64,000 nucleotides of DNA from Brenneria populi (lineage in GTDB: Bacteria; Pseudomonadota; Gammaproteobacteria; Enterobacterales; Enterobacteriaceae): positions 868,001-932,000 of the forward strand of contig NZ_JAYWTM010000001.1 of assembly GCF_036016195.1 (NCBI RefSeq). Direction: 5' to 3'. Each line of letters starts with the position of its first letter. Position 1 is the first letter of the stretch. The notes below the pieces were generated by a model. The model did not search any database. It was not told the origin of the DNA and saw nothing but the letters and a program-made list of their open reading frames with translations. The position numbers and the translations under genes are program-made. Below are positions 32,500 through 41,532 of the stretch, piece by piece.

Positions 32500-33224
32500 T
32501 CCTGTTCATCCTCAGCACTCTCTGACGAGATATCATCTCTGCGATCGTTCTCATCGTTTTCGTCTTTCAGCGATAGGCTGCTTTCGACAGGCATCGCTTC
32601 GCCATCGCGAATCATCCTCAGCTGCGCTTCGCGGGCGTCGTCGCCGCCGCGCACATCGGCGCCGAAGCGAAACACCGACTCGGTAATACGAAACTTACCG
32701 TTATCGCTGCTCATAAAGTAGATCATCCCCAGGCGGCGCAGCCGGTTAAGGGAGGTGCGCACTTTTTCCTGTAGCTTCTGCCGATCGAGATCGGAACCGG
32801 TCGAGCGCTGGTTGACCAGCTTCAGTAATTTATTTTCATCCGCCAGACCGAGCAGCTCCTCATACAACTCCTGCTGGCTGAAGATGCCCTCATGGGCCAG
32901 ACGTTCCGGACTGAGATAGAGATAGCAGAGGATTTTCCCCACCATCATATCCAGTTCGGACAGCACCGAGCGGGGGATCAGCGTAGTCGAACGCGGCCGC
33001 AGGTAAAAGAAGCCTTCCGGCGCCCGGATCAGCTCCACATTGTACCGGCTGTAAAACTCTTCCATCTCTTGCTGAAAATCCATCAGAAAAGCATGATTTT
33101 CCAGCTCTTCCATCCCAATATGGCGGCCGGCGCGCAGCTGGCTGTCCAGCGCCGGAAACAGCGTATTCGATAGCGCTTTCGCCAGCCTGGCCGGCATGAT
33201 TTGTTCAATATTTGTCGATGACAT
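32496..33224 (-). CDS. mukE: MukE, condensin subunit
   Basis: A 242-residue protein (E. coli 234) with tandem winged-helix domains, the Kite-type subunit of the MukBEF complex. The core LSELDMMVGKILCYLYLSPE and RRLGMIYFM is strongly conserved. The C-terminal tail after about residue 205 is acidic and low in complexity (DENDENDRRDD), as in other MukE proteins. The frame opens 40 codons earlier inside mukF, but the ATG at 33224 gives the family start MSSTNIEQIMPARL. It overlaps mukF by 20 bases and mukB by 4, so the three subunits are translationally coupled. Confidence 0.96.
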   Translation of the reverse strand: MSSTNIEQIMPARLAKALSNTLFPALDSQLRAGRHIGMEELENHAFLMDFQQEMEEFYSRYNVELIRAPEGFFYLRPRSTTLIPRSVLSELDMMVGKILCYLYLSPERLAHEGIFSQQELYEELLGLADENKLLKLVNQRSTGSDLDRQKLQEKVRTSLNRLRRLGMIYFMSSDNGKFRITESVFRFGADVRGGDDAREAQLRMIRDGEAMPVESSLSLKDENDENDRRDDISSESAEDEQE

Positions 33225-34530
33225 GGGCCTGCACCTTGGCTCCGTAATCATTGATCGCCTGCCATAGCGCAGGCAATCCGGTGAAGTCTGACTCGGCCAC
33301 ACCCAGGCGAACCGCCTGGTCGACCACGATTCGGGCGACATCAAAGTGCCGCGAGCGAGGATACTGCGCCAGATATTCGCGCATCACATCGCTCAAATTA
33401 AGCGGTATCCGCCGCTCTTTATATTTATGCAGCGCCTGCTCCACCAGCGCGATCAGCTGCTCGCGCATCTCGCTGAACTCTTCATATTCCAGCTCCGCGG
33501 GCAGCTCGCCGGTCACTTCGTCGCTGCGCAGCGCCAGCTCCTCGTCGCGCATATCCAGCAGGCGGTCGGCGTTGGCGAAGGTTAACGCCCAGGGATGGTC
33601 AAAATAGCTTTGCACCGACTGGCGCAAACGCTGCGCGAACACCCGGTTTTTATCCATATCGATCGCCGTACGGATAAATTTATGCACATGGCGATCGTAG
33701 CCGATCCACAGATCGATGGTTTGCTGCCCCCAGCTGACGATACGGTCGAGTTTGTTCTGCAGATCAAAGACCTGCTTATCAACAAATTCCAGGTTGTTCG
33801 GGTTATGCAGAATCGCATCCTGAATGCTTAGCAGACTGGCCTGTAATTTATCGCCGGCGGCTTCCAGCGTATCCTGCAGTTCGCGCAGGGTGGCGGACGT
33901 TTCCGTCAATAGCTGTTCGCAGTTGACGATCGCCGCGCGCCAATCCTGGTTCAGCAGCGCCGCGATATCGTTTTTCACCCCCTGCTGCTGCTCATCCATC
34001 AGCCGCTGGGATAGGTCGATGCTGTCGAAAATCTCCGCCACCGAGTATTTCAGCGGCGCAAAGACATTGCGGTGCCAGTGAAACTCATCGCCGCCCTCTT
34101 CGGCCGCGTCCGCCGCCCGGCTCAGCTCCTGGGCCACAATGGAGAGCTGCATGGAAAGCCGCAGCGTCGAAAACTCGCGCTGGCGAATATAGTAATCGGT
34201 AATTCCGATGCCCAGCGGCGTCAGGCGGTAGATGGCGTTGCCGTCCGCCAGTTCGCTGGTAAAGCGATTGAGCAATCGCTGGCGCACCAGATCGTTAATC
34301 GCATTGTTGGCGCGCACGGTGATGGTTTCGTTGGTTTGATCGAATCCCTGACTGACATGGCGAAAGGCGTCAACCAGTTCGCCTTCGCTCATTTCACCAT
34401 CCATGCGCTCACCGTTCAGCGTCGCAATCGCCAGCAAAAACGCCAGACGTTCGGTGGGAAGCGAAAGGGAAAAATCATTTTTTCGTGCCCAGGCGACCAG
34501 TTCGGGTACAGTCTGGGAAAAATCACTCAT
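33205..34530 (-). CDS. mukF: MukF, condensin kleisin subunit
   Basis: A 441-residue kleisin (E. coli 440). The N-terminal winged-helix dimerisation domain (VPELVAWARKNDFSLSLPTERLAFLLAIA) is followed by a helical bundle, the middle region that recruits MukE, and a C-terminal winged helix that binds the MukB head cap. MukF bridges the MukB heads and requires magnesium for its calcium/magnesium-sensitive assembly, as known for E. coli. The start overlaps the cmoM stop by 4 bases. Confidence 0.96.
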   Translation of the reverse strand: MSDFSQTVPELVAWARKNDFSLSLPTERLAFLLAIATLNGERMDGEMSEGELVDAFRHVSQGFDQTNETITVRANNAINDLVRQRLLNRFTSELADGNAIYRLTPLGIGITDYYIRQREFSTLRLSMQLSIVAQELSRAADAAEEGGDEFHWHRNVFAPLKYSVAEIFDSIDLSQRLMDEQQQGVKNDIAALLNQDWRAAIVNCEQLLTETSATLRELQDTLEAAGDKLQASLLSIQDAILHNPNNLEFVDKQVFDLQNKLDRIVSWGQQTIDLWIGYDRHVHKFIRTAIDMDKNRVFAQRLRQSVQSYFDHPWALTFANADRLLDMRDEELALRSDEVTGELPAELEYEEFSEMREQLIALVEQALHKYKERRIPLNLSDVMREYLAQYPRSRHFDVARIVVDQAVRLGVAESDFTGLPALWQAINDYGAKVQAHVIDKY

Positions 34531-35312
34531 AATGCATCCTTCAAATGGGTTTTATGCGCCATGACATGGATATAACGCCCCAGACTCACAAAGGGTTCCT
34601 GCCGGCAATACCGCTGTTCGAGCTCAAGAATCTCGGCGAAATTATCGCTTTGCTGCTGCTTATTCTGCAAATAGTCATGAAATACCCGCACCCCCGTTTT
34701 TCCGCCGATGGAAAATCCCAACGCCTCCAGCCAGCCGTAGACCTGCTGCGGATCCAGCGGGTGATCGGGAGAGAGCGAGCGCCGTTTGCGCTTAGGCATA
34801 CCCGCTTGCACATAGGAGAAATTGCCCAACACCATGTTACGCATCAACAGGCCATGATGGTTATAGAACATCAGGGATAAAACGCCGCCCGGCGACAGGC
34901 AATCATACAATATTTTAAGCGCCTGCCGGGGTTGAGCCACCCATTCCAGCACCGCGTGAAACAATATCAGATCGGCCGGCTTTTCCATATACTGCCCGAT
35001 ATCCTGAACGGCGCATTGTACAAAACGCATGTTATGGCTCACATTTTGTGCGGCCGCGGCGTTTTGCGCGCGCTGAATCATCTCATCTGATAAATCGCAC
35101 AACAATACCTGATGTCCTAAAGCGGCCAAACGGCAGGCCATATGGCCCTCGCCTCCGCCGGCATCCAGAATTCTTAACGGGCGATCGGGGAACTGGGCCA
35201 GCAGGCCGTCAAGATCCTGCCATAACACCGCCTGCCTCAGTTTACCTTTCGTCGTTCCATAGATATTGCGGGCAAACTTTTCTGCGATATCGTTAAAATT
35301 GCGATCCTGCAT
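34527..35312 (-). CDS. cmoM: CmoM, tRNA cmo5U methyltransferase
   Basis: A 261-residue SAM-dependent methyltransferase, the same length as E. coli CmoM (formerly SmtA). It methylates the carboxyl of 5-carboxymethoxyuridine at tRNA position 34 to give mcmo5U, which widens wobble decoding. The SAM motif ILDAGGGEGHMACRLA lies near residues 47-62, followed by LCDLSDEMI and the post-motif FHAVLEWV. It leads the cmoM-mukFEB operon. The 294-bp gap to divergent elyC contains the promoters of both; the -10/-35 of cmoM is not obvious by eye. Confidence 0.94.
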   Translation of the reverse strand: MQDRNFNDIAEKFARNIYGTTKGKLRQAVLWQDLDGLLAQFPDRPLRILDAGGGEGHMACRLAALGHQVLLCDLSDEMIQRAQNAAAAQNVSHNMRFVQCAVQDIGQYMEKPADLILFHAVLEWVAQPRQALKILYDCLSPGGVLSLMFYNHHGLLMRNMVLGNFSYVQAGMPKRKRRSLSPDHPLDPQQVYGWLEALGFSIGGKTGVRVFHDYLQNKQQQSDNFAEILELEQRYCRQEPFVSLGRYIHVMAHKTHLKDAL

Positions 35313-35606
35313 CGGTCAAGATTTCCACGTCATGATGGCTATACCGTCGCATGTCAAGCCGCAGGCGCGTTGGCCCTCCTGCGATTCGCACTCTTTAGGG
35401 CATAGCCGCCGTATTCCAAGCCGCATAGGCGTCGGTTCTTCCGCCGCTCGGACGATGTTGGCTAGAGCGAATAAAAAACGCGCGGCTATCGCGCGCGCCG
35501 GCGTTGTTGAAACTGCTATTTTGGCACAGGCTGGCTTAGAATAAATGGTCTTACCCGATGATATCTGCCCGGATGCGGTTTTTTCAGCCAAAAGGAAGGT
35601 GATTTT

Positions 35607-36404
35607 ATGTTGTTTGTCGCTAAAAAAGTTATCGGCAGCCTGCTGCAGCCTCTGCCGATACTTTTGCTGTTAATGGGAATCGGCCTACTATGCGTGGCGT
35701 TCACGCGCTGGCAACGCGGCGGAAAAATGCTGATCCTCGCCGGTTGGCTGATGCTGGCGCTGATCAGCATTCAGCCGGTATCCGATCGGCTGTTATTACC
35801 GCTGGAAACGCGCTACCCGACCTGGCAGCCAGGGCGGCCGGGCCAGCCCAAGGTAGATTACATCGTGGTGCTGGGCGGCGGCTATACCTATAACCCGGAC
35901 TGGGCGCCGAGCTCCAACCTAATCAATAACAGCCTACCGCGCGTAACCGAAGGCGTTCGGCTTTACCACGCCAACCCCGGCGCAAAAATGATTTTTACCG
36001 GCGCCGCGGCGCAGGGCAATCCGGTAACCAGCGCGAAAACAGCGGCGCTAGTGGCGGAGAGCCTGGGCGTCCCGGCGCAGGATATCCTGACGCTGGATAC
36101 CCCGAGAGATACGGAGGAAGAGGCCGCCAGTACCGCCAAAGCGGTAGGAAAACGGCCGTTCCTGCTGGTGACGTCGGCCAGCCATCTGCCCCGCGCGCTG
36201 CGTTTTTTCCAGGCGCAGGGGCTAAACCCCATCCCGGCGCCGGCCAATCAAATGGCCATCACCACTGCGCTCAATCCCTGGGAGAAGATAGTGCCGTCGG
36301 CGTATGCGCTCTCGCACAGCGAACGGGCATGGTACGAGACGCTGGGACGGATTTGGCAACGCCTGAAAGGCGTCAAGCCCGCGCAGGATGCCCCGGCGTC
36401 ATAG
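35607..36404 (+). CDS. elyC: ElyC, DUF218 envelope biogenesis factor
   Basis: A 265-residue inner-membrane protein (YcbC, 259 aa in E. coli). Two N-terminal transmembrane helices (LPILLLLMGIGLLCVAF and MLILAGWLMLALISIQ) are followed by a periplasmic DUF218 domain with VDYIVVLGGGY and VTSASHLPRALRFFQ. E. coli ElyC is needed for normal peptidoglycan synthesis at low temperature, probably through undecaprenyl-phosphate metabolism. AAGGAAGG lies just before the ATG. It is divergent from cmoM and convergent with ycbJ, whose stop is 14 bases after its own. Confidence 0.92.
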   Translation: MLFVAKKVIGSLLQPLPILLLLMGIGLLCVAFTRWQRGGKMLILAGWLMLALISIQPVSDRLLLPLETRYPTWQPGRPGQPKVDYIVVLGGGYTYNPDWAPSSNLINNSLPRVTEGVRLYHANPGAKMIFTGAAAQGNPVTSAKTAALVAESLGVPAQDILTLDTPRDTEEEAASTAKAVGKRPFLLVTSASHLPRALRFFQAQGLNPIPAPANQMAITTALNPWEKIVPSAYALSHSERAWYETLGRIWQRLKGVKPAQDAPAS

Positions 36405-36417
36405 GGCGCATAGCGCG

Positions 36418-37311
36418 CTATTCCAGCCAGGGGGAGAGTTCGCGCGCGGCCATATCAAACAGCCGCCGATCCAGCTGCCCGGTATGGATATAGCGGGCGA
36501 TCGCCTCCCAGATAACATACAGCCAGCGGCGATAGACAAACGACTCGGCGACCGGCGCTTTGCCGAGGTAATGATATAGCAGTTGCTCCGGCATGCCCGG
36601 CTCGCACAAGCGCAGCAGTTCGTACTCTCTGGGAGCCCAGAGCATCGTGCCCGGATTAATCATCGCCAGCAGCTGATCGCTGCGCGAGTCTTTCAGCATG
36701 CTGCGCAACGAGAGATTGCCGTGCACCAGTACGCAGCTGTCGTTGAAATCATCAAATAAAGCGGGCAGGCATTGACGCGAACGGTACAGCAGGCTGCGAT
36801 CCTCCTGGGTCAACAGCGGCGCGCTGATATTGAGCAGCGTGGACCACAGAACCTCCAGCCGCTGCTGATACCAGCTAAACCAGTCATTCTCCTGCGTGCT
36901 GTCGACGGAGCCGACGCAGCCGTGGCTATCGATACGGTGCCAGGCCAGCACGCTTTCCACGATTTGGTCCATCAGCGATGTCCAGCGCTGCGCCGTGCGG
37001 GTCGGCGCTTCAACGGAAACGCCGCGCAGCCGTTCGATCAATAACAGCTCTTTATAGGGCGCCTGCTGCGTCACCACCAGGCCATACACCGTGGGAAGCC
37101 GTACGTCCCCTTCCCGCGCCAGCATGGAAAGCTTATACGCCTCCTGTTGCGCCACGCCTTGACAGACGTAGCCTTTGGCCAACAGGGGGATCGCATTGCC
37201 TTCCTTATCATACAACGCATACAAATGCGCGTAAGGCTGCTCGCTTACCCGTTCAAGCCGGCTGAGGCTTTCGCCCAGCACCGTACTTAATTCCGCTTTT
37301 AATTGTTCCAT
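36418..37311 (-). CDS. ycbJ: YcbJ, APH-fold protein of unknown substrate
   Basis: A 297-residue protein, exactly the length of E. coli YcbJ. It shows the aminoglycoside-phosphotransferase/kinase-like fold: an N-lobe with LLLIERLRGVSVEAP, a linker, and the catalytic-loop-like VLVHGNLSLRSMLKD. In active APH kinases this loop reads HGDxxxxN; here Asp is replaced by Asn (HGNLSLR), so catalytic activity is doubtful. The function is not known. It is convergent with elyC, and the 305 bp upstream of it (towards kdsB) contain repeat A copy 2. Confidence 0.85.
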   Translation of the reverse strand: MEQLKAELSTVLGESLSRLERVSEQPYAHLYALYDKEGNAIPLLAKGYVCQGVAQQEAYKLSMLAREGDVRLPTVYGLVVTQQAPYKELLLIERLRGVSVEAPTRTAQRWTSLMDQIVESVLAWHRIDSHGCVGSVDSTQENDWFSWYQQRLEVLWSTLLNISAPLLTQEDRSLLYRSRQCLPALFDDFNDSCVLVHGNLSLRSMLKDSRSDQLLAMINPGTMLWAPREYELLRLCEPGMPEQLLYHYLGKAPVAESFVYRRWLYVIWEAIARYIHTGQLDRRLFDMAARELSPWLE

Positions 37312-37616
37312 AAACCGTAGCCAGACCTCTGCTTGGCAGCATCGCCTAACCGTCGATCATGCGATGAGCCAAAGGTAATTTCTTCAATACAGATCAAAGA
37401 AAGGGGAATCGAGAGGAACATCGGCGCCACAGAAAACATCACGGAAAGCGCGTTGCTGCCGCGCCCTCGTCGCGCGGTCAGGCCCATATCCGTCGCTCCC
37501 CGCGCTCAGCAGGCGGGAACCTGCTGTTTCATACGGCGCGGCGTCGCCGGAGATCCCCGCCTGCACGGGGATGACGGGAAAAGGGACGGAAGTGGCGGAA
37601 AGAGACGCGGGAAAAG
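37312..37616. other. Intergenic region between kdsB and ycbJ
   Basis: The 305 bp contain the ycbJ upstream region on the left and a full-length repeat A copy on the right, immediately after the kdsB stop. No gene is evident. A 113-codon frame through the repeat on the minus strand is not supported. Confidence 0.55.
37490..37578 (+). repeat. Repeat A, copy 2 (full length)
   Basis: An 89-bp element, reverse orientation to copy 1 at 14853-14940 and similar along its whole length. It has inverted repeats such as CAGCAGGCGGGAACCTGCTG and CCCCGCCTGCACGGGG, and would fold into a multi-arm structure. It lies 39 bp after the kdsB stop. Confidence 0.75.
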
Positions 37617-38369
37617 TCACACATTGGCGATAACCGCGCGCACGCGCGCCAAATCTTCCGGCGTATCCACCCCGACGCTGGGAACCGCTTTCGCCACGGC
37701 AACGTGAATCTTCTCGCCGTACCACAGAACCCGAAGCTGCTCCAGCAGCTCAATCTGCTCCAGCTGACTGGGCGCCCAGCCGACATAACGGCGCACAAAC
37801 CCGGCCCGATAGGCGTAAATGCCGATATGACGTAAAAAGTGATCGCCGATAGTCTCCTGCGTACGCGCAAAGCGCTCGCGCTCCCAGGGGATCGTCGCCC
37901 GGGAAAAATAGAGCGCGTACCCTTGCGCGTCGATCACCACTTTAACCGCATTGGGGTTAAACGCTTCTTCGCTGGTGGTAATCGGTACCGCCAGGGTCGC
38001 CATACCCGCTCGGCAGCCGGCGAGATTTTCGGCGACCTGTCGCACGATCACCGGCGGAATCAGCGGTTCGTCGCCCTGAACGTTGACGATGATTTCATCG
38101 TCAGCAAACTTATAACGCTCAATCACTTCAGCCAACCGCTCGGTTCCTGAATTGTGATCCGCACGGGTTAAACAGACCTCGCCGCCGGCCCGGCTCACCG
38201 CGGCCTGTACGTCAGGATGGTCGGTCGCCACAATCACGCGCCGGGCGCCCGACTCCAGCGCGCGCTCCATCACATGCACCACCATCGGTTTCCCGTTGAT
38301 ATCCGCCAGCGGTTTACCGGGCAGACGGCTTGAGGCGAACCGCGCCGGAATGATGACGTTGAAATTCAT
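37617..38369 (-). CDS. kdsB: CMP-Kdo synthetase (3-deoxy-manno-octulosonate cytidylyltransferase)
   Basis: A 250-residue cytidylyltransferase that activates Kdo with CTP for transfer to lipid A precursor. The N-terminal nucleotide-binding signature is IIPARFASSRLPGKPL, followed by VNVQGDEPLIPP (metal-binding aspartate) and GIYAYRAGF. Length is close to the 248 residues of E. coli KdsB. The start overlaps the ycaR stop by 4 bases. With ycaR, lpxK and msbA it forms the conserved lipid A/Kdo block. Repeat A copy 2 follows the stop. Confidence 0.96.
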   Translation of the reverse strand: MNFNVIIPARFASSRLPGKPLADINGKPMVVHVMERALESGARRVIVATDHPDVQAAVSRAGGEVCLTRADHNSGTERLAEVIERYKFADDEIIVNVQGDEPLIPPVIVRQVAENLAGCRAGMATLAVPITTSEEAFNPNAVKVVIDAQGYALYFSRATIPWERERFARTQETIGDHFLRHIGIYAYRAGFVRRYVGWAPSQLEQIELLEQLRVLWYGEKIHVAVAKAVPSVGVDTPEDLARVRAVIANV

Positions 38370-38548
38370 TGCGTGATCTCGTCGGCCGCTAATTTACGCG
38401 CTTCATGCTCCAGCAAAACGGGAATATCGTCACGCACCGGATAGGCCAGCCCATCAACCTTGCATATCAGCTCCAGTTTTTCTTTATTAAAGTACAGCCG
38501 TCCGTTACATACGGGACAAGCAACTATTTCAAGTAAACGATGATCCAT
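38366..38548 (-). CDS. ycaR: YcaR, Trm112-family zinc-ribbon protein
   Basis: A 60-residue Trm112-like protein (UPF0434), the same length as E. coli YcaR. C11 and C14 (ACPVCNG) form half of a degenerate zinc ribbon. The C-terminal half has the typical segment YPVRDDIPVLLEHEARKL. Its role is not established; it always travels with kdsB and lpxK. It overlaps kdsB by 4 bases and lies 84 bp after lpxK. Confidence 0.93.
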   Translation of the reverse strand: MDHRLLEIVACPVCNGRLYFNKEKLELICKVDGLAYPVRDDIPVLLEHEARKLAADEITQ

Positions 38549-38632
38549 GCTTCCTCCATCAAGAAGCCAACAAGGTTATATTTCCCTTCAAGCCACCGCG
38601 CGTCGGCGGCTTGAAATTATTGGGTTCGACGG

Positions 38633-39619
38633 CTAATGCGGCCGCAACGCCGCCTCCAGCCGATTAAGCAGCTGCGCCGCCTGCGGTTCGGCCAAAACCG
38701 CATCGACCGGCAGATACCACCAGTTGCGGCGGGCGAACGCCCGACATTTAACCGCGTCTTTTTCCGTCATCAGCAGCGGCTGCGCTTCGTCGGCGGTCAG
38801 CGCTTGCAGTTGTTCAAGCTGATAGGGCTGATGGTCGGCAAACGCCGCCTCACGTGAAATACGCACGCCGGCGTCGCGCAGCGTAGTAAAAAAGCGCTGC
38901 GGGTAGCCGATGCCCGCCATCGCCACGACGTCTTGCAGCTGTTTCAGCGCGAGTTTCTCCCCGGTGAGCAGATTAACCGCCATGCCCGAGGTCAAACACA
39001 TCGCAATCTCGCCGCTGCGGGCGGTTCCGCCGTTGACGATAACCGCGTCCACGGAGGCTAACCGGCCTTCCCGCTCGCGCATCGGCCCCGCGGGCAGCCA
39101 CCAGCCGTTGCCGAAACGCCTGACGCCATCCACCACCACCAGCTCGATATCGCGGGCTAGCGCATAATGCTGCAACCCGTCATCGGTTATCACTACATCC
39201 AACGGATAACGCGCCAGTAACGCCTCTACCGCCAGGCGCCGCCGCGGCGCCACGGCGACCGGCGCGCCGGTGCGCTGATAAATCAGCACCGGTTCATCGC
39301 CCGCCTGCGCGGTGGAAACGTCGTCATCGACCAGCAGCGGATAGCGTTGTGCCTTACCGCCGTAGCCGCGGGAGACCACGCCGACCCGGTATCCCCTGCG
39401 CCGTAACTGCTCCACCAGCCAGATCACCACCGGGGTTTTACCATTGCCCCCGGCCGTCAGATTTCCCACCACAATCACCGGCACCGGGGCGCGCCAGCTC
39501 TTGCGCCATCCCCGGCGGTAGCTTTGACGTATCAGAAAAGCGACGAGCCCGTATAGCGCGGACAGGGGCACCAGCAGCCAATAGAGCGACGAGCGCCCCG
39601 ACCAGATGCGCTCAATCAT
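38633..39619 (-). CDS. lpxK: Tetraacyldisaccharide 4'-kinase LpxK
   Basis: A 328-residue P-loop kinase, the length of E. coli LpxK, that phosphorylates the 4' position of the lipid A disaccharide at the inner membrane. An N-terminal hydrophobic helix (LYWLLVPLSALYGLVAFLI) is followed by the Walker A variant GNLTAGGNGKTP near residues 52-63. Later motifs are VITDDGLQHYALARD and LLMTEKDAVKC. The start overlaps the msbA stop by 4 bases, linking lipid A phosphorylation to its exporter. Confidence 0.96.
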   Translation of the reverse strand: MIERIWSGRSSLYWLLVPLSALYGLVAFLIRQSYRRGWRKSWRAPVPVIVVGNLTAGGNGKTPVVIWLVEQLRRRGYRVGVVSRGYGGKAQRYPLLVDDDVSTAQAGDEPVLIYQRTGAPVAVAPRRRLAVEALLARYPLDVVITDDGLQHYALARDIELVVVDGVRRFGNGWWLPAGPMREREGRLASVDAVIVNGGTARSGEIAMCLTSGMAVNLLTGEKLALKQLQDVVAMAGIGYPQRFFTTLRDAGVRISREAAFADHQPYQLEQLQALTADEAQPLLMTEKDAVKCRAFARRNWWYLPVDAVLAEPQAAQLLNRLEAALRPH

Positions 39620-41364
39620 TCGCCGAACTGCATTTTATGTAACTGGGCATAGGCGCCGTTACTGGCCAGCAACGCGGCATGCTCACCGCGTTCGATAATG
39701 CGTCCGTCTTCAACGACCAAAATTTCATCGGCTTTCTCAATGGTAGACAAACGGTGAGCGATAACCAGCGCGGTGCGATCTTTTTGCAGCTCGTCCAGAG
39801 CGGACTGGATCGCGCGCTCCGACTCGGTATCCAGCGCCGACGTCGCTTCATCCAGCACCAGGATAGGACAGTTGCGCAGCAGCGCGCGCGCAATGGCGAT
39901 ACGCTGACGCTGTCCGCCGGAAAGCAGAACGCCGTTCTCGCCGATCATGGTATCCAGGCCGTTTTCCATCGTGCTGATGAAATCCATCGCGTGCGCCATG
40001 CGGGCCGCGCGCTCAATTTCTTCCCGGCTGTAGCGATCGTGACAGGCGTAGGCGATATTATTGGCGATGGTGTCGTTAAACAGATGCACATTTTGCGACA
40101 CCAGCGCCACCTGGCTACGCAGAGAGGAGAGCGTATACTCGCGCAAATCGTGCCCATCCAGCAGAATTTCGCCGGACTGGATGTCGTAGAAACGGGTAAT
40201 CAGATTAGCGATGGTGGATTTGCCCGAACCGGAACGCCCCACCAGCGCGACGGTTTTACCCGGCGGAATATGCAGGCTGACGTTTTTCAGCGCCAGATTC
40301 TCTCTGCCGGAGTAGGCGAAACTGACATTGCGGAATTCCAGATCGCCCTTGGCGCGCCCAAGCTCCAGCGTGCCGGTATCTTTTTCCTGTTCCATATCCA
40401 AGATGGCGAACAGCGTCTGGCAGGCCGCCATGCCGCGCTGGAACTGGGCGTTAACGTTAGTCAGGGATTTCAACGGCCTCATCAGCGCAATCATCGATGA
40501 GAAAACCACCGTAATCGTCCCCGCCGTCAGCGTCTCCATCACGCTCGGGAAGCTGGCCGCATACAAGACAAAGGCCAGCGCCAGCGACGCGATCAACTGA
40601 ATGATAGGGTCGGAAATGGAAGAGGCGGAAACCAGCTTCATGCCCTGTTGACGCATACGGTTGCTGACTTTATTAAAGCGCTGCGCTTCGACTTCCTGGC
40701 CGCCGAAAATCAACACCTCTTTGTGGCCTTTCAGCATCTGTTCGGCGCTGGTGGTCACCAGCCCCATCGTATCCTGCATATTTTTGCTGATATTACGAAA
40801 GCGTTTGGAGACCAGGCGAATGGCCACCGACACGATCGGCGCAATGACGATCAGGATAAGCGACAGCTGCCAGCTGTAATAGAACATCAGGATGAAGAGG
40901 CCGATGATGGACGCCCCTTCCCGGATCACCGTAATCAGGGCGCCCGACGACGACGCGGCCACCTGCTCGGAGTCATAGGTGATGCGGGACAACAGCGTGC
41001 CCGTCGACTGCTGGTCAAAGAAGGTTACCGGCATCCCCATAATGTGCTGAAACAGGCGGCGGCGCATCGCCATCACCACTTTGCCGGACACCCAGGAGAC
41101 GCAGTAACTTGAAACAAAGCCCGATGCGCCGCGCATCAGCATCAGCCCGATCACCACGAACGGCATCCAGACCAGGACGGAACGATCGGTCTTACCAAAC
41201 CCTTCATCAAGCAGCGGCTTAAGTAGAGACAGCATCAACGTGTCGCCGGCGGCATTAACCACCAGCGCGATCGCGGCCACAATTAGCCCCGTTTTAAAAG
41301 GAGAGATCATCGGCCATAGGCGACGAAATGTCTGCCAGGTGGAGAGATCTTTATCATTCAGCAT
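39616..41364 (-). CDS. msbA: MsbA, lipid A-core flippase
   Basis: A 582-residue half-size ABC exporter, the same length as E. coli MsbA; it dimerises and flips core-lipid A across the inner membrane. Six transmembrane helices occupy about residues 20-320. The ATPase domain shows Walker A GRSGSGKST, signature LSGGQRQRIAIARA, Walker B ILVLDEATSALD and the switch IAHRLS. The ATG at 41364 gives the family N-terminus MLNDKDLSTWQTFRRLWP; the frame opens 15 codons earlier. It is preceded by comEC, whose restored C-terminal frame would end 37 bases upstream. Confidence 0.97.
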   Translation of the reverse strand: MLNDKDLSTWQTFRRLWPMISPFKTGLIVAAIALVVNAAGDTLMLSLLKPLLDEGFGKTDRSVLVWMPFVVIGLMLMRGASGFVSSYCVSWVSGKVVMAMRRRLFQHIMGMPVTFFDQQSTGTLLSRITYDSEQVAASSSGALITVIREGASIIGLFILMFYYSWQLSLILIVIAPIVSVAIRLVSKRFRNISKNMQDTMGLVTTSAEQMLKGHKEVLIFGGQEVEAQRFNKVSNRMRQQGMKLVSASSISDPIIQLIASLALAFVLYAASFPSVMETLTAGTITVVFSSMIALMRPLKSLTNVNAQFQRGMAACQTLFAILDMEQEKDTGTLELGRAKGDLEFRNVSFAYSGRENLALKNVSLHIPPGKTVALVGRSGSGKSTIANLITRFYDIQSGEILLDGHDLREYTLSSLRSQVALVSQNVHLFNDTIANNIAYACHDRYSREEIERAARMAHAMDFISTMENGLDTMIGENGVLLSGGQRQRIAIARALLRNCPILVLDEATSALDTESERAIQSALDELQKDRTALVIAHRLSTIEKADEILVVEDGRIIERGEHAALLASNGAYAQLHKMQFGE

Positions 41365-41401
41365 GCAATAAACCTGAGCCAATAAGAAATAGCCGCCTAT
41401 T

Positions 41402-41532
41402 TTACTCATTATCCGGCTTTACGCCAAACCACCGATGATACCAGCGGGGAGATATTTGCTCTCTGAAGCCGATTATGCGCCAATAATCGTTGAAAAAACG
41501 CGCGCTCAGCTGCCCCGAGGCCGCCGTACCCC
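41402..41532 (-). pseudogene. comEC: Out-of-frame C-terminal tail of comEC
   Basis: From about 41530 to the TAA at 41402 the minus strand encodes GTAASGQLSARFFNDYWRII and then GFREQISPRWYHRWFGVKPDNE. This corresponds to the last 40-odd residues of YcaI/ComEC homologues but lies in a different frame from the main gene. It has no start signal of its own. It is either a real frameshift or a sequencing error in a G homopolymer. Confidence 0.75.
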
